A DNA stretch of 64,000 bases, from positions 7,444,001 through 7,508,000 of the forward strand of contig NZ_CP107841.1 in NCBI RefSeq assembly GCF_036346855.1. Direction: 5' to 3'. Position numbers and translations under genes: made by a program. Each line of letters opens with the position of its first letter. Within the stretch, counting starts at the first letter, position 1. Below are positions 19,523 through 28,322 of the stretch, one piece after another. Source of the stretch: Streptomyces europaeiscabiei (GTDB lineage: Bacteria; Actinomycetota; Actinomycetes; Streptomycetales; Streptomycetaceae). Below the pieces are notes generated by a model. That model was not told the DNA's origin. It made no database searches and saw only the letters and a list, made by a program, of their open reading frames with translations.

Positions 19523-20378
19523 CTCCCCGGGCGGAACCGACGGCGGTGACGGAGCCCGTACCTCGGTCGACGACGGCGACCAGCACGAGAGGCCCAAGAA
19601 GAAGCAGCGTTCCTTCTGGAAGGAACTGCCGATCCTGGTCGGTATCGCGCTGGTGCTCGCGCTGCTGATCAAGACCTTCCTGGTACAGGCGTTCTCCATC
19701 CCGTCCGATTCGATGCAGAACACCCTCCAGGAGGGCGACCGGGTCCTGGTCGACAAGCTCACCCCGTGGTTCGGCTCCGAGCCCGAGCGCGGCGAGGTCG
19801 TCGTCTTCCACGACCCCGACGGCTGGCTGAACGGCGAACCCACCCTGGAGCCCAACGCCGTGCAGCGTGTCCTCGGCTGGATCGGCCTGATGCCGTCCGC
19901 CGAGGAGAAGGACCTCATCAAGCGGACCATCGGCGTCGCCGGCGACACCGTGGAGTGCGACGGCACGGGCCCGCTCAAGGTGAACGGCAAGGCGCTGAAC
20001 GAGCCTTACGTGTACCCGGGCAACACCCCCTGCACCGTCGACGACACCGGTGGTCAGTTCAAGGTGAAGGTACCCAAGGGCAAAATCTGGGTCATGGGCG
20101 ACCACAGGCAGAACTCGCTGGACTCCCGCTACCACCAGAACGACACGAACGACGGCATGGTCCCCGTGAGCCAGGTCGTGGGCCGCGCCATCGTGGTCGC
20201 CTGGCCGCCCACCCGCTGGTCCACGCTGCCGATTCCCGACACCTTCGACCAGAACCTGAGCGCCGCCGCTCCCGGCGCGCTCGGCCTCGCGGGCGCGGTG
20301 CCGCTGGTGCTGTGGCGCCGGCGCCGCCTTCTGGCCGCCGAGAGCCCGAGGGTTTCTGGTACGCGTACCGCCGGGTAG
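19380..20378 (+). CDS. sipY: Type I signal peptidase SipY
   Basis: Third signal peptidase. I chose GTG 19380 (GDLAVGARSGHGG), five bases after GGAG; GTG 19374 and GTG 19488 (behind GGAGG) are alternatives. The 332-aa protein has an acidic, disordered N-terminus (to about 72), a transmembrane segment (about 82-102), Ser111 in IPSDSMQNTLQ, Lys181 in DLIKRTIGVAGD, MGDHRQNSLDSR, and a second C-terminal hydrophobic segment followed by RRRR, giving two membrane anchors. It overlaps the 3' end of sipX. Confidence 0.9.
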   Translation: MGDLAVGARSGHGGSEERPERSDEAASPAAENVEGVVNSEGSADAGSDSPGGTDGGDGARTSVDDGDQHERPKKKQRSFWKELPILVGIALVLALLIKTFLVQAFSIPSDSMQNTLQEGDRVLVDKLTPWFGSEPERGEVVVFHDPDGWLNGEPTLEPNAVQRVLGWIGLMPSAEEKDLIKRTIGVAGDTVECDGTGPLKVNGKALNEPYVYPGNTPCTVDDTGGQFKVKVPKGKIWVMGDHRQNSLDSRYHQNDTNDGMVPVSQVVGRAIVVAWPPTRWSTLPIPDTFDQNLSAAAPGALGLAGAVPLVLWRRRRLLAAESPRVSGTRTAG

Positions 20379-20458
20379 GGTGCCGTCCCAGATCGCCGGT
20401 CTTCCGCGGCCCGCAAGGGGCCCGGACGGTCGATTCTCCGACCTGGGGGAGCACTGGG

Positions 20459-21205
20459 ATGAGCGGGACGACTGGTCGTACGGACGAGGGCCACGGACGG
20501 CTCGGCAGCACGCTGTCGGGACTGGCCGTGGCCCTCGGCTGTGTGCTCTTCCTGGGCGGCTTCGTGTGGGGCGCGATCGCCTACGCGCCCTACACCGTGC
20601 CCACCGACTCCATGGCCCCCACCATCACCTCCGGGGACCGTATCCTCGCCGAGCGGATCGACGGTGCCGAGATCAAGCGCGGTGACGTCGTGGTCTTCCG
20701 GCAGGAGACCTGGGGCAACTCGGCCATGGTCAAGCGGGTCGTCGCGGTCGGCGGAGACACGGTCGCCTGCTGCACCGACGGCAAGCTGACCGTCAACGGC
20801 AAGAAGATCGACGAGGCCTATCTGCCCGAGGGCCAGGCGGCCGAGCTGACCGGTATCCCGGAGATCGAGGTTCCCAAGGGCCGGCTGTTCCTCCTCGGCG
20901 ACGAGCGCAGCGGCTCCCTGGACTCCACCGCCCACCTCACCGAGGCCGGCAGCGGCACGGTGCCGCGTGCCCACGTGGACGCGCGCGTGGACGCCGTCGT
21001 CTGGCCCATGGAGGGCATGCTGGCCCGCCCCACGGGCTTCGAGAAGCTCGGCGCGCTCTCTTCTCCCGGCCCGCTGCGGCTGATCACCGCCGCGCTGGCA
21101 GTGGGCATGGTGCTCGTCCTGGGCGGCGCGGCCTACGGACCCGTCGCCAAGCGGATCGGCGGGCGCAGGCGCACCACGGAGTCGGAGCCGGCCGTTGTCG
21201 GCTGA
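20459..21205 (+). CDS. sipZ: Type I signal peptidase SipZ
   Basis: Fourth signal peptidase, 248 aa from ATG 20459. It has an N-terminal transmembrane segment (about 20-42), Ser51 in VPTDSMAPTI, Lys92 in MVKRVVAVGGD, a variant GDERSGSLDS box and a C-terminal transmembrane segment (about 212-232) with an Arg-rich tail. The 80-bp gap from sipY is the longest within the cluster. The Nudix gene starts inside its last 11 bases. Confidence 0.92.
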   Translation: MSGTTGRTDEGHGRLGSTLSGLAVALGCVLFLGGFVWGAIAYAPYTVPTDSMAPTITSGDRILAERIDGAEIKRGDVVVFRQETWGNSAMVKRVVAVGGDTVACCTDGKLTVNGKKIDEAYLPEGQAAELTGIPEIEVPKGRLFLLGDERSGSLDSTAHLTEAGSGTVPRAHVDARVDAVVWPMEGMLARPTGFEKLGALSSPGPLRLITAALAVGMVLVLGGAAYGPVAKRIGGRRRTTESEPAVVG

Positions 21206-21710
21206 GGACACGTACGCGGGCGGGCTGCGCAGGGTGGCCCGGGTGATCCTGCTGGATCCGCGGGACCGCATCCTGCTGCTGCACGGGCACGAGCCGGACG
21301 ATCCGGCCGACGACTGGTGGTTCACGCCCGGCGGCGGCGTGGAGGGCGCGGAGACCCGTGAGAAGGCAGCCCTGCGGGAACTCGCGGAGGAGACCGGGAT
21401 CACGGACGTGGAGCTCGGTCCCGTGCTCTGGCGGCGGATGTGCTCCTTCCCCTTCGCCGGACGCCGCTGGGACCAGGACGAGTGGTACTACCTCGCCCGG
21501 ACCACCGATACGCGCCGGGTGGTGCCCGTCGAGGCGGGCCTCACGGAGCTGGAACGACGTAGCGTCGCCGGAGCACGCTGGTGGACGTGCGGGGAACTGG
21601 CCCGGACGCATGAGACGGTGTACCCGACCAGACTCGCCGAACTGCTCCGCACACTGCTCGACGAGGGTCCCCCGGCCAGACCCGTGGTCCTCGACACCGA
21701 AATTGTCTAG
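21195..21710 (+). CDS. Nudix hydrolase
   Basis: A 171-aa hydrolase of nucleoside-diphosphate-linked compounds, substrate unknown. The Nudix box G-x5-E-x7-REL-x-EE-x-GI is complete (GGVEGAETREKAALRELAEE then TGI). The likely start is TTG 21195, which lies inside the end of sipZ, so translation is probably coupled to it. Other starts inside the domain would remove the first strand. Confidence 0.88.
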   Translation: MSAEDTYAGGLRRVARVILLDPRDRILLLHGHEPDDPADDWWFTPGGGVEGAETREKAALRELAEETGITDVELGPVLWRRMCSFPFAGRRWDQDEWYYLARTTDTRRVVPVEAGLTELERRSVAGARWWTCGELARTHETVYPTRLAELLRTLLDEGPPARPVVLDTEIV

Positions 21711-21766
21711 GGGCTCGCGGGACTGGCGCACAATGGTGGGATCGCACGGCTGAAGGGGAACATGCC

Positions 21767-22075
21767 ATGAGCGCCGAGGACCTCGAGAAGTACGAGACCG
21801 AGATGGAGCTGAAGCTCTACCGGGAGTACCGCGATGTCGTCGGTCTGTTCAAATACGTGATCGAGACCGAGCGGCGTTTCTACCTGACCAACGACTACGA
21901 GATGCAGGTGCACTCGGTACAGGGTGAGGTGTTCTTCGAGGTGTCGATGGCGGATGCCTGGGTGTGGGACATGTATCGGCCGGCTCGGTTCGTGAAGCAG
22001 GTGCGGGTGCTCACGTTCAAGGACGTGAACATCGAGGAGCTGAACAAGAGCGATCTGGAGCTGCCGGGCAGCTGA
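21767..22075 (+). CDS. DUF2469 family protein
   Basis: The 102-aa protein (SAEDLEKYETEMELKLYREY ... DVNIEELNKSDLELPGS) belongs to a small, highly conserved actinobacterial family, DUF2469, usually found next to yraN. It is acidic, has no signal peptide or membrane segment, and is of unknown function. Start ATG 21767 follows AAGGGGA. It is 56 bp after the Nudix gene. Confidence 0.9.
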   Translation: MSAEDLEKYETEMELKLYREYRDVVGLFKYVIETERRFYLTNDYEMQVHSVQGEVFFEVSMADAWVWDMYRPARFVKQVRVLTFKDVNIEELNKSDLELPGS

Positions 22076-22152
22076 GGCCGGTTCGGGGCGGGTGGGGGCG
22101 CTGCGGGCTGGTGACCGCGCTCGTCGTGTCGTCATCCGTGTGGGTGATGAAG

Positions 22153-22179
22153 TTATCCACAATCGGCTGCTTGTCCACC
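22153..22179. promoter_or_regulatory. Pair of DnaA-box-like 9-mers
   Basis: TTATCCACA (22153-22161) is a perfect DnaA-box consensus and TTGTCCACC (22171-22179) differs from the Streptomyces consensus TTGTCCACA at the last base. They are direct repeats 18 bp apart in the 160-bp gap between the DUF2469 gene and yraN. A pair is suggestive of DnaA binding, but a chance match is possible. Confidence 0.45.
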
Positions 22180-22235
22180 AAGATCCAATAGCGGACTGAG
22201 TGGCCCTCAGTGTTGGCGCCGGAGGTGGTGCCGAC

Positions 22236-22601
22236 ATGAGCAAGGCACGAGGTGCACTCGGCAAATACGGCGAGGAGCTGGCCGCGCGGCGGCTGGCCGA
22301 GGCCGGGATGACGGTCCTGGAGCGCAACTGGCGCAGCGGCAGGACCGGCGAGATCGACATCGTGGCGCGCGACGGGGACGCGCTGGTCGTCTGCGAGGTG
22401 AAGACCCGCAGGGCCGGCCCCTTCGAACATCCGATGGCGGCCGTCACGACCACCAAGGCCGAGCGACTGCGCGGCCTCGCCGAACGCTGGCTCCAGGAAC
22501 ACGGAGGGAGCCCACCGGGCGGCGTCCGCATCGACATCGTGGGCGTCGTCCTCCCCGACCGCGGTGCCCCCGTCGTGGAACACGTGCGGGGGGTGGCCTG
22601 A
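22236..22601 (+). CDS. YraN family (UPF0102) endonuclease-like protein
   Basis: The 121-aa product has the restriction-endonuclease-like core of UPF0102: [37 protein letters not shown] (the E-I-D ... C-E-V-K metal site) and KTRRAG. ATG 22236 follows GGAGGTGG. It is coupled to comM by TGATG and sits in the frequent yraN-comM-dprA DNA-processing cluster. Nuclease activity is inferred from the fold. Confidence 0.9.
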   Translation: MSKARGALGKYGEELAARRLAEAGMTVLERNWRSGRTGEIDIVARDGDALVVCEVKTRRAGPFEHPMAAVTTTKAERLRGLAERWLQEHGGSPPGGVRIDIVGVVLPDRGAPVVEHVRGVA

Positions 22602-24223
22602 TGGGATTCGCCCGCACGTGCTCCGTGGCCCTCGTCGGCGTCGAGGGCGTCGTCGTCGAGGTCCAGGCCGACCTGGAACCGGGGGTGGCGGCCTTCACGC
22701 TGGTGGGGCTGCCGGACAAGAGCTTGACGGAGAGCAAGGACCGGGTCAGGGCGGCGGTGGTCAACTCGGGCGCCGAGTGGCCGCAGAAGAAGCTGACGGT
22801 GGGGCTCAGTCCCGCATCGGTGCCCAAGGCCGGCAGTGGGTTCGACCTGGCGATCGCGTGCGCGGTCCTGGGGGCCTGCGAGCGGATCGATCCGCAGGTG
22901 CTCTCCGACATCGTCATGATCGGAGAGCTGGGACTCGACGGGCGGGTCCGGCCGGTGCGGGGCATCCTGCCCGCTGTGCTGGCCGCCGCCGAGGCCGGAT
23001 ACGAGCAGGTGGTGGTGCCGGAGTGCGCTGCCGCGGAGGCCTCGCTGGTGCCCGGCGTCTCGGTACTGGGCGTGCGCACCCTGCGGCAGCTGATCGCCGT
23101 GCTCGCGGATGAACCCGTGCCGGACGAGGAGCCCGACGAGGGCCGCCCGGACCCGCTCATGGCGGGACTCCGGCTGCCGGGCACGGGTGCGGCCACCGGG
23201 ATGCACACCACGGGAGCCGCGCAGCAGGACCTGGGCCACGACCTCGCCGACGTCGTCGGTCAACTCGCTGCCCGGACCGCCGTGGAGGTCTCGGCGGCCG
23301 GCGGCCACCATCTCTTCCTGGAAGGTCCGCCGGGCGCGGGCAAGACGATGCTGGCCGAGCGGCTGCCGGCCATTCTGCCGAAGCTGGCCAGGGAGGAGTC
23401 GCTGGAGGTCACGGCGGTCCACTCGATCGCCGGTCTGCTGCCGGTGGGGAAACCACTGGTCGACGTGGCGCCCTACTGCGCCCCTCACCACTCGGCCACG
23501 ATGCAGGCCCTCGTCGGTGGCGGCCAGGGTGTCGCACGGCCGGGTGCGGTCTCCCTCGCCCACCGTGGGGTCCTCTTCCTCGACGAGACCCCCGAGTTCG
23601 GCAGTCACGCCCTGGACGCCCTGCGACAGCCGCTTGAGGCCGGGCACGTCGTGATCGCGCGCAGCGCGGGAGTGGTGCGGTTCCCGGCGAAGTTCCTGAT
23701 GGTGCTCGCCGCGAATCCCTGTCCCTGTGGCCGCTTCTCGCGCACGGACGACCTGTGCGAGTGTCCGCCCGCGTCGGTCCGTCGCTATCAGGCCCGGCTC
23801 TCCGGGCCGCTGCTGGACCGGGTCGACCTGCGGGTCGAGGTCGACCGGATCACCCGGTCCGAACTCACCCGGCGTGGGGCCCGGGGCGAGTCGACGGCGA
23901 CGGTGGCCGACCGTGTGCGCTCGGCCAGGGAGCGGGCGGCCGCGCGTCTGGTCGGCACCCCCTGGCGGACGAACAGCGAGGTACCGGGGCGCGAGCTGCG
24001 CAGCCGGTGGCACCCGACCCCGGGCGCGATGGACGAGGCCGAGCGCTGCCTGGAGCGGGGAGTGCTGACCGCGCGCGGCCTGGACCGGGTACTGCGGGTC
24101 GGCTGGACCATCGCCGATCTCGTCGGCCACGACCGTCCGGACGCGACGGACGTCAACCTGGCGCTGCAACTGCGCACCGGAGTGCCGCGCGGGGTGCCGA
24201 TGGCGATCGGAGCGCTGACGTGA
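22601..24223 (+). CDS. comM: ComM/YifB family Mg-chelatase-like AAA ATPase
   Basis: ComM-type hexameric helicases promote branch migration during natural transformation in other bacteria. The 540-aa protein has an N-terminal Lon-like fold (to about 165), Walker A GPPGAGKTMLAERLP (about 243-257), Walker B VLFLDETPEF, and the Cys-rich NPCPCGRFSRTDDLCECPP segment, then GPLLDRVDLRVEV. Start overlaps the yraN stop. In Streptomyces, which are not known to be naturally competent, its role is unclear. Confidence 0.93.
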   Translation: MGFARTCSVALVGVEGVVVEVQADLEPGVAAFTLVGLPDKSLTESKDRVRAAVVNSGAEWPQKKLTVGLSPASVPKAGSGFDLAIACAVLGACERIDPQVLSDIVMIGELGLDGRVRPVRGILPAVLAAAEAGYEQVVVPECAAAEASLVPGVSVLGVRTLRQLIAVLADEPVPDEEPDEGRPDPLMAGLRLPGTGAATGMHTTGAAQQDLGHDLADVVGQLAARTAVEVSAAGGHHLFLEGPPGAGKTMLAERLPAILPKLAREESLEVTAVHSIAGLLPVGKPLVDVAPYCAPHHSATMQALVGGGQGVARPGAVSLAHRGVLFLDETPEFGSHALDALRQPLEAGHVVIARSAGVVRFPAKFLMVLAANPCPCGRFSRTDDLCECPPASVRRYQARLSGPLLDRVDLRVEVDRITRSELTRRGARGESTATVADRVRSARERAAARLVGTPWRTNSEVPGRELRSRWHPTPGAMDEAERCLERGVLTARGLDRVLRVGWTIADLVGHDRPDATDVNLALQLRTGVPRGVPMAIGALT

Positions 24224-24260
24224 GGCCCGGCGGGGCCTGCGGCCCGTCGGCGTGTGAGCC

Positions 24261-25421
24261 ATGACCGGCGGCGGCGCGCCGGATGCCGAGCGGCTCGACC
24301 GGGCCTTCCTGGCCCGGGTCTTCGAACCCGGGGACGAACTCGGGGGGCGGTGGCTACGGGAGTTCGGAGCCCGGGAGCTGGTGCGCAGGCTCTCCGAGGG
24401 CGGGCGATCGCTCCCGGAGGCCTCGGAGAAGCGGTGGGCGGGACTGTGCGCCCGCTCCGGCCGTGCCGACCCCGAAGGGGACCTGGCCCATGCGAGGGAA
24501 GCGGGAGTCCGGTTCCTCGTGCCCGGGGATGCCGAGTGGCCCGGGCAGCTCGATGACCTCGGGGACGGGCGGCCCGTGGGGTTGTGGGTGCGGGGGAAGG
24601 CCAATGTGCGGATGTGGGCATTGCGGTCCGTGGCCGTGGTGGGGGCGCGGGCCTGTACGGAGTACGGGGCGCATATGGCGGCCGCGCTCGGGGCGGGGCT
24701 GGCCGAGCGAGGGTGGGTGGTCGTGTCCGGCGGTGCGTACGGCGTGGACGGGGCCGCGCATCGGGGGGTGCTCGGGGTCGGTGGGGCGACCGTCGCCGTG
24801 CTGGCATGCGGGGTGGACCGGCCCTACCCCAGGGGGCACGCGCAGTTGATCGGCAGGATCGCCGAACAGGGTCTGGTGGTGGGGGAGTTGCCGCCGGGGG
24901 AGCACCCGACGCCGAGCCGGTTCATCCTGCGGAACCGGGTGATCGCCGCGCTCACCGCAGGGACCGTGGTCGTGGAGGCGGCCTATCGCAGCGGCGCGCT
25001 GGTCACGGCGCGGGCGGCACAGCGGCTGGGCCGCTTCACGATGGGTGTGCCGGGGCCCGCGACCTCGGCCCTCTCGGCAGGCGTGCACGAACTGCTGCGG
25101 GGCGATGCCGTGCTTGTGTCCGACGCCGCCGAAGTCGTCGAGCTGGTGGGTGACATGGGAGAGCTGGCGCCCGCCCGACGGGGGCCCGTGCTCCCCCGTG
25201 ACCTGCTGGAACCCGGAGCGCGGCGGGTTCTCGCCGCGCTGCCCGGGAGGGGGACCGTGGCCGCCGACGAGGTCGCCCGGGGTGCGGGCACGACCGTCGA
25301 CGACGCGGTCGGGAGACTGTACGAACTGCGCGCACTCGGATACGTCGAACGACACGGCGACGGCTGGAAGTTGACACGCCAGGCGATGATCTCCGTCTCG
25401 TCGGATCGGAGGCGAGGTTGA
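24261..25421 (+). CDS. dprA: DprA, DNA-processing protein
   Basis: DprA binds incoming single-stranded DNA and loads RecA. The 386-aa protein has the Rossmann-fold core: [69 protein letters not shown] and [14 protein letters not shown]. The N-terminal helical region and C-terminal winged-helix-like DPRA_WH region (about 310-380) are present. ATG 24261 lies 37 bp after comM. It is the last gene of the yraN-comM-dprA set. Confidence 0.93.
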   Translation: MTGGGAPDAERLDRAFLARVFEPGDELGGRWLREFGARELVRRLSEGGRSLPEASEKRWAGLCARSGRADPEGDLAHAREAGVRFLVPGDAEWPGQLDDLGDGRPVGLWVRGKANVRMWALRSVAVVGARACTEYGAHMAAALGAGLAERGWVVVSGGAYGVDGAAHRGVLGVGGATVAVLACGVDRPYPRGHAQLIGRIAEQGLVVGELPPGEHPTPSRFILRNRVIAALTAGTVVVEAAYRSGALVTARAAQRLGRFTMGVPGPATSALSAGVHELLRGDAVLVSDAAEVVELVGDMGELAPARRGPVLPRDLLEPGARRVLAALPGRGTVAADEVARGAGTTVDDAVGRLYELRALGYVERHGDGWKLTRQAMISVSSDRRRG

Positions 25422-25693
25422 CCGAGCGTGTTCGGCCGTCCGGGGGAAAGCCGACAGCCTTGCGGTTTCCGGCAGTTGGTGTCCCGGCCCGATCACGCTG
25501 TGCGATCACCCTGACTCCGCGGGACCTCCAGCGGAACGTATCTGCGCACCGGCGATCCCCCGCCCTTCGCGCACTGCGACTCTCCAGTCACGCTACGCTC
25601 ACGAGGATTCCGTCTCAGGACAGGCAACTCGACATCAGACCGACAGCTCACCCAGGCACCCCCAGTTCACGGCAGAACGGCACAAGGCGACGA

Positions 25694-26530
25694 ATGCCCC
25701 AGCACACCTCCGGGTCTGACCGGGCGGCGGTACCCTCCGCCGCTCGCGGCACCGTGCGCCCGCCCGCCCCCTCGACACTCGACGAGCTGTGGCGGACGTA
25801 CAAGACGACGGGCGACGAACGGCTGCGCGAGCAGTTGATCCTGCACTACTCGCCGCTGGTGAAGTACGTCGCGGGCAGGGTGAGCGTCGGGCTGCCGGCC
25901 AACGTCGAGCAGGCCGACTTCGTCTCCTCCGGGGTCTTCGGGCTCATCGACGCGATCGAGAAGTTCGACATCGACCGGGAGATCAAGTTCGAGACGTACG
26001 CGATCACCCGGATCCGGGGTGCCATGATCGACGAGCTGCGCGCGCTGGACTGGATCCCCCGGTCGGTGCGGCAGAAGGCACGCAACGTGGAGCGGGCCTA
26101 CGCCACCCTGGAGTCGCGGCTCCGACGCACCCCGAGTGAGGGCGAGGTGGCCGCCGAAATGGGTATCGCGGTCGATGAACTCCACTCGGTCTTCAGTCAG
26201 TTGTCACTGGCCAACGTGGTGGCGCTGGAGGAGCTGCTGCATGTCGGTGGCGAGGGCGGTGACCGGCTGAGTCTGATGGACACGCTGGAGGACACCGCCG
26301 CGGACAACCCGGTCGAGGTCGCCGAGGACCGGGAGCTGCGCCGCTTCCTGGCACGGGCCATCAACACGCTGCCCGAGCGGGAGAAGACCGTCGTCACGCT
26401 GTACTACTACGAGGGGCTCACGCTCGCGGAGATCGGGAACGTGCTGGGGGTCACCGAGAGCAGGGTGAGTCAGATCCACACCAAGTCGGTGCTGCAGCTA
26501 CGGGCGAAGCTGGCGAGTTTCGGCCGTTGA
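25694..26530 (+). CDS. whiG: RNA polymerase sigma factor WhiG
   Basis: WhiG is the FliA-like sigma factor that starts sporulation in aerial hyphae; its activity is restrained by the anti-sigma RsiG with c-di-GMP. From ATG 25694 the product is 278 aa, matching the known size. Region 2 reads [17 protein letters not shown] and [20 protein letters not shown], region 3 follows, and region 4 shows [26 protein letters not shown] precedes the start. The frame is open upstream to 25418 but that extension is non-conserved in character. It lies 272 bp after dprA. Confidence 0.97.
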   Translation: MPQHTSGSDRAAVPSAARGTVRPPAPSTLDELWRTYKTTGDERLREQLILHYSPLVKYVAGRVSVGLPANVEQADFVSSGVFGLIDAIEKFDIDREIKFETYAITRIRGAMIDELRALDWIPRSVRQKARNVERAYATLESRLRRTPSEGEVAAEMGIAVDELHSVFSQLSLANVVALEELLHVGGEGGDRLSLMDTLEDTAADNPVEVAEDRELRRFLARAINTLPEREKTVVTLYYYEGLTLAEIGNVLGVTESRVSQIHTKSVLQLRAKLASFGR

Positions 26531-26656
26531 CCCCGGTCCGACCTGGTGAGCTGTGGTGCGGGGCCGGGCGTCGGCGGGCGTCGGCGCGGCCCCTGTCGGG
26601 GGCTGGCCGGGGGAAGGCACTCCCGTGGGTGGCGGTCCGTCCGTAGAGTGGTTGAC

Positions 26657-27238
26657 GTGCCAAGGATTCGAGCGGCCTCCGTGGCCGAGCACCGGTCGAT
26701 GCAGCGAGCCGCCCTGCTGGACGCGGCGCGGTCCCTGCTGTCCGAGGGTGGGACGGAGGCGTTGACGTTCCCCGCGCTCGCCGAGCGCACGGGGCTGGCG
26801 AGGTCGTCCGTGTACGAGTACTTCCGGTCGCGGGCCGCTGTGGTCGAGGAACTGTGCGAGGTCGACTTTCCCGTCTGGGCGGCGGAGGTCGAGGCGGCGA
26901 TGGCCGCGGTCGCGCGGCCCGAGGGCAAGGTCGAGGCGTACGTCCGCAAACAGCTGGAGCTGGTCGGGGACCGACGGCATCGGGCTGTGGTGGCGATCTC
27001 GGCGAGCGAGCTGGACGCCGGGGCGCGGGAGAAGATCCGGGCTGCGCACGGCGGGCTCGTCGCGATGATCGTGGAGGCGCTCGCGGCGCTGGGGCATGGG
27101 GAGCCGCGGTTGGCCGCGATGCTCTTGCAGGGGGTCGTGGACGCGGCTGTGCGCCGTATCGAGCTGGGGGCCGCCGAGGATCCCTCCGCGATCACCGAGG
27201 CGGCCGTGGGGATGGCTCTGCGGGGTGTGCGGGGCTGA
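26657..27238 (+). CDS. TetR family transcriptional regulator
   Basis: The 193-aa regulator has an N-terminal TetR helix-turn-helix: LLDAARSLLSEGGTEALTFP, ALAERTGLARSSVYEYFRSR, then an all-helical ligand domain. I chose GTG 26657 (PRIRAASVAEHRSMQ); longer in-frame starts back to 26546 are Arg/Gly-rich and unlikely. It follows whiG by 126 bp on the same strand and is convergent with the M23 gene. Its target is not evident; no clear palindrome was seen next to it. Confidence 0.88.
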   Translation: MPRIRAASVAEHRSMQRAALLDAARSLLSEGGTEALTFPALAERTGLARSSVYEYFRSRAAVVEELCEVDFPVWAAEVEAAMAAVARPEGKVEAYVRKQLELVGDRRHRAVVAISASELDAGAREKIRAAHGGLVAMIVEALAALGHGEPRLAAMLLQGVVDAAVRRIELGAAEDPSAITEAAVGMALRGVRG

Positions 27239-27382
27239 GCCCCCTCGCGGCTCGGGCGCCCGAAACCAGGGCTGAGCCGTCACGGCTCGGCGCGTCAACT
27301 CCAGCTACCTGGGCGGGAGTGGGTTTCGCTCACCGGCGCCGGCCGGGCCCCGGCTGCGCCCACCCGTGCCGCTCCGGCGGTA

Positions 27383-27436
27383 CGACTGCCCGCGGCCGGG
27401 GAGGCGGTGCGACTGCCCGCGGCCGGGGAGGCGGTG
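27383..27436. repeat. Two perfect 27-bp tandem repeats
   Basis: The 27-bp unit begins CGACTGCCCGCGGCCGGGGA and ends GGCGGTG; copies are 27383-27409 and 27410-27436, followed by CGAC as the beginning of a third. They lie between the convergent TetR and M23 genes, just beyond the M23 stop codon, in non-coding DNA. Confidence 0.85.
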
Positions 27437-27455
27437 CGACGCTTCGTCGGCACGA

Positions 27456-28049
27456 CTACGCGGGCACCGGCAACAGGCGTGAGGGGCCTCTCCGCAGCAG
27501 CCATGGCGGTAGCAGCGACAGCGGGTCCAGGTAGGTCTCCCCTCTGCGCAGGCCCCAGTGGAGGCATGCTGTCGGGCAGTGGGAGGGAGTTGCCTCCAGC
27601 GTGCCCAGGAGGGCGCCCGCGGTCACCTCGTCGCCCTTCTTCACCGATGTCAGGACCGGTTCGTAGGTCGTGCGCAGGGGTGGGTCGCCGGTGCCGGTCA
27701 GTTCGATGGTGACGACTCCCCGGCCCGCCACCCGGCCCGCGAAGGAGACACGGCCCGCTGCCACCGTGCGCACCGGGGACCCGGCCGGGGCGGACAGGTC
27801 GACGCCTCGGTGGCCGCGGGCGTAGGGGGTGGGCGGTGGCTCCCAGGCGCGGACCACCAGGGGGCGCAGGCCCACGGGCCAGGAGCTTCCCACGGCGGGG
27901 ACGGGCTCCGCGGGGGCCGGTGGTCCCGGGGCCGCGCGCGGTGCCGTCGTCCAGGCCGTGACCAGGAGTGTCGACGCCAGGCACAGCAGGGCCGTCCACA
28001 CCCCCGCACGCCGTCGGGTCGTTCGCTCGCGGGACATCTCGTGAGACAT
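27456..28049 (-). CDS. Exported M23 (LytM-like) peptidase-domain protein, probably degenerate
   Basis: The 197-aa product has a basic N-terminus and a hydrophobic segment (about 17-35), consistent with export. The LytM domain shows GHRGVDLSAPAGSPV (His80 and Asp84, zinc ligands) and ACLHWGLRRG (His164, zinc ligand). The usual H-x-H of active enzymes appears here as C-L-H, with a nearby CPTAC pair that could be disulfide-bonded, so catalysis is doubtful. A start at 28037 (SRERTTRRR) is also possible. It is divergent from rpsB. Confidence 0.82.
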   Translation of the reverse strand: MSHEMSRERTTRRRAGVWTALLCLASTLLVTAWTTAPRAAPGPPAPAEPVPAVGSSWPVGLRPLVVRAWEPPPTPYARGHRGVDLSAPAGSPVRTVAAGRVSFAGRVAGRGVVTIELTGTGDPPLRTTYEPVLTSVKKGDEVTAGALLGTLEATPSHCPTACLHWGLRRGETYLDPLSLLPPWLLRRGPSRLLPVPA

Positions 28050-28127
28050 GGGGCAAGCGTCCCGTGAACCGGGCGATCATGGCCGGGATCTGTGGAGTAC
28101 TCGTCGGTTGTGGATATCGACGTCACC

Positions 28128-28152
28128 CGGGACCCCTTGGGTCCCGTACACT
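28128..28152 (+). promoter_or_regulatory. Putative rpsB promoter with a palindrome next to the -10
   Basis: CGGGACCC (28128-28135) and GGGTCCCG (28139-28146) form a perfect 8-bp palindrome with a 3-bp centre, immediately followed by a -10-like TACACT (28147-28152). A consensus -35 was not found, as is common in Streptomyces. Transcription from here would give a leader of about 165 nt before rpsB. Confidence 0.45.
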
Positions 28153-28322
28153 TCTGGTGGCGATCCGGGTCACCGGGTCGACTTCGCACGCCCCGGTACG
28201 AGGCCCGTCTGTGGTCCGTATCAGCGCCCCTCGGTCCTTCGTGGCAACGGCGCATCGCGGGCGTCAGGCGCGGGAGCCGTCCGGTTCCCGCGGCACAACC
28301 GAGAAAATCAAGGAGAACGGCC

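Noticed and set aside
21707..24604. A 965-aa open frame on the minus strand across DUF2469, yraN and comM
   Set aside because: It is antisense to three clear genes, has no recognisable domain, and reflects the lack of stop codons in very GC-rich DNA.
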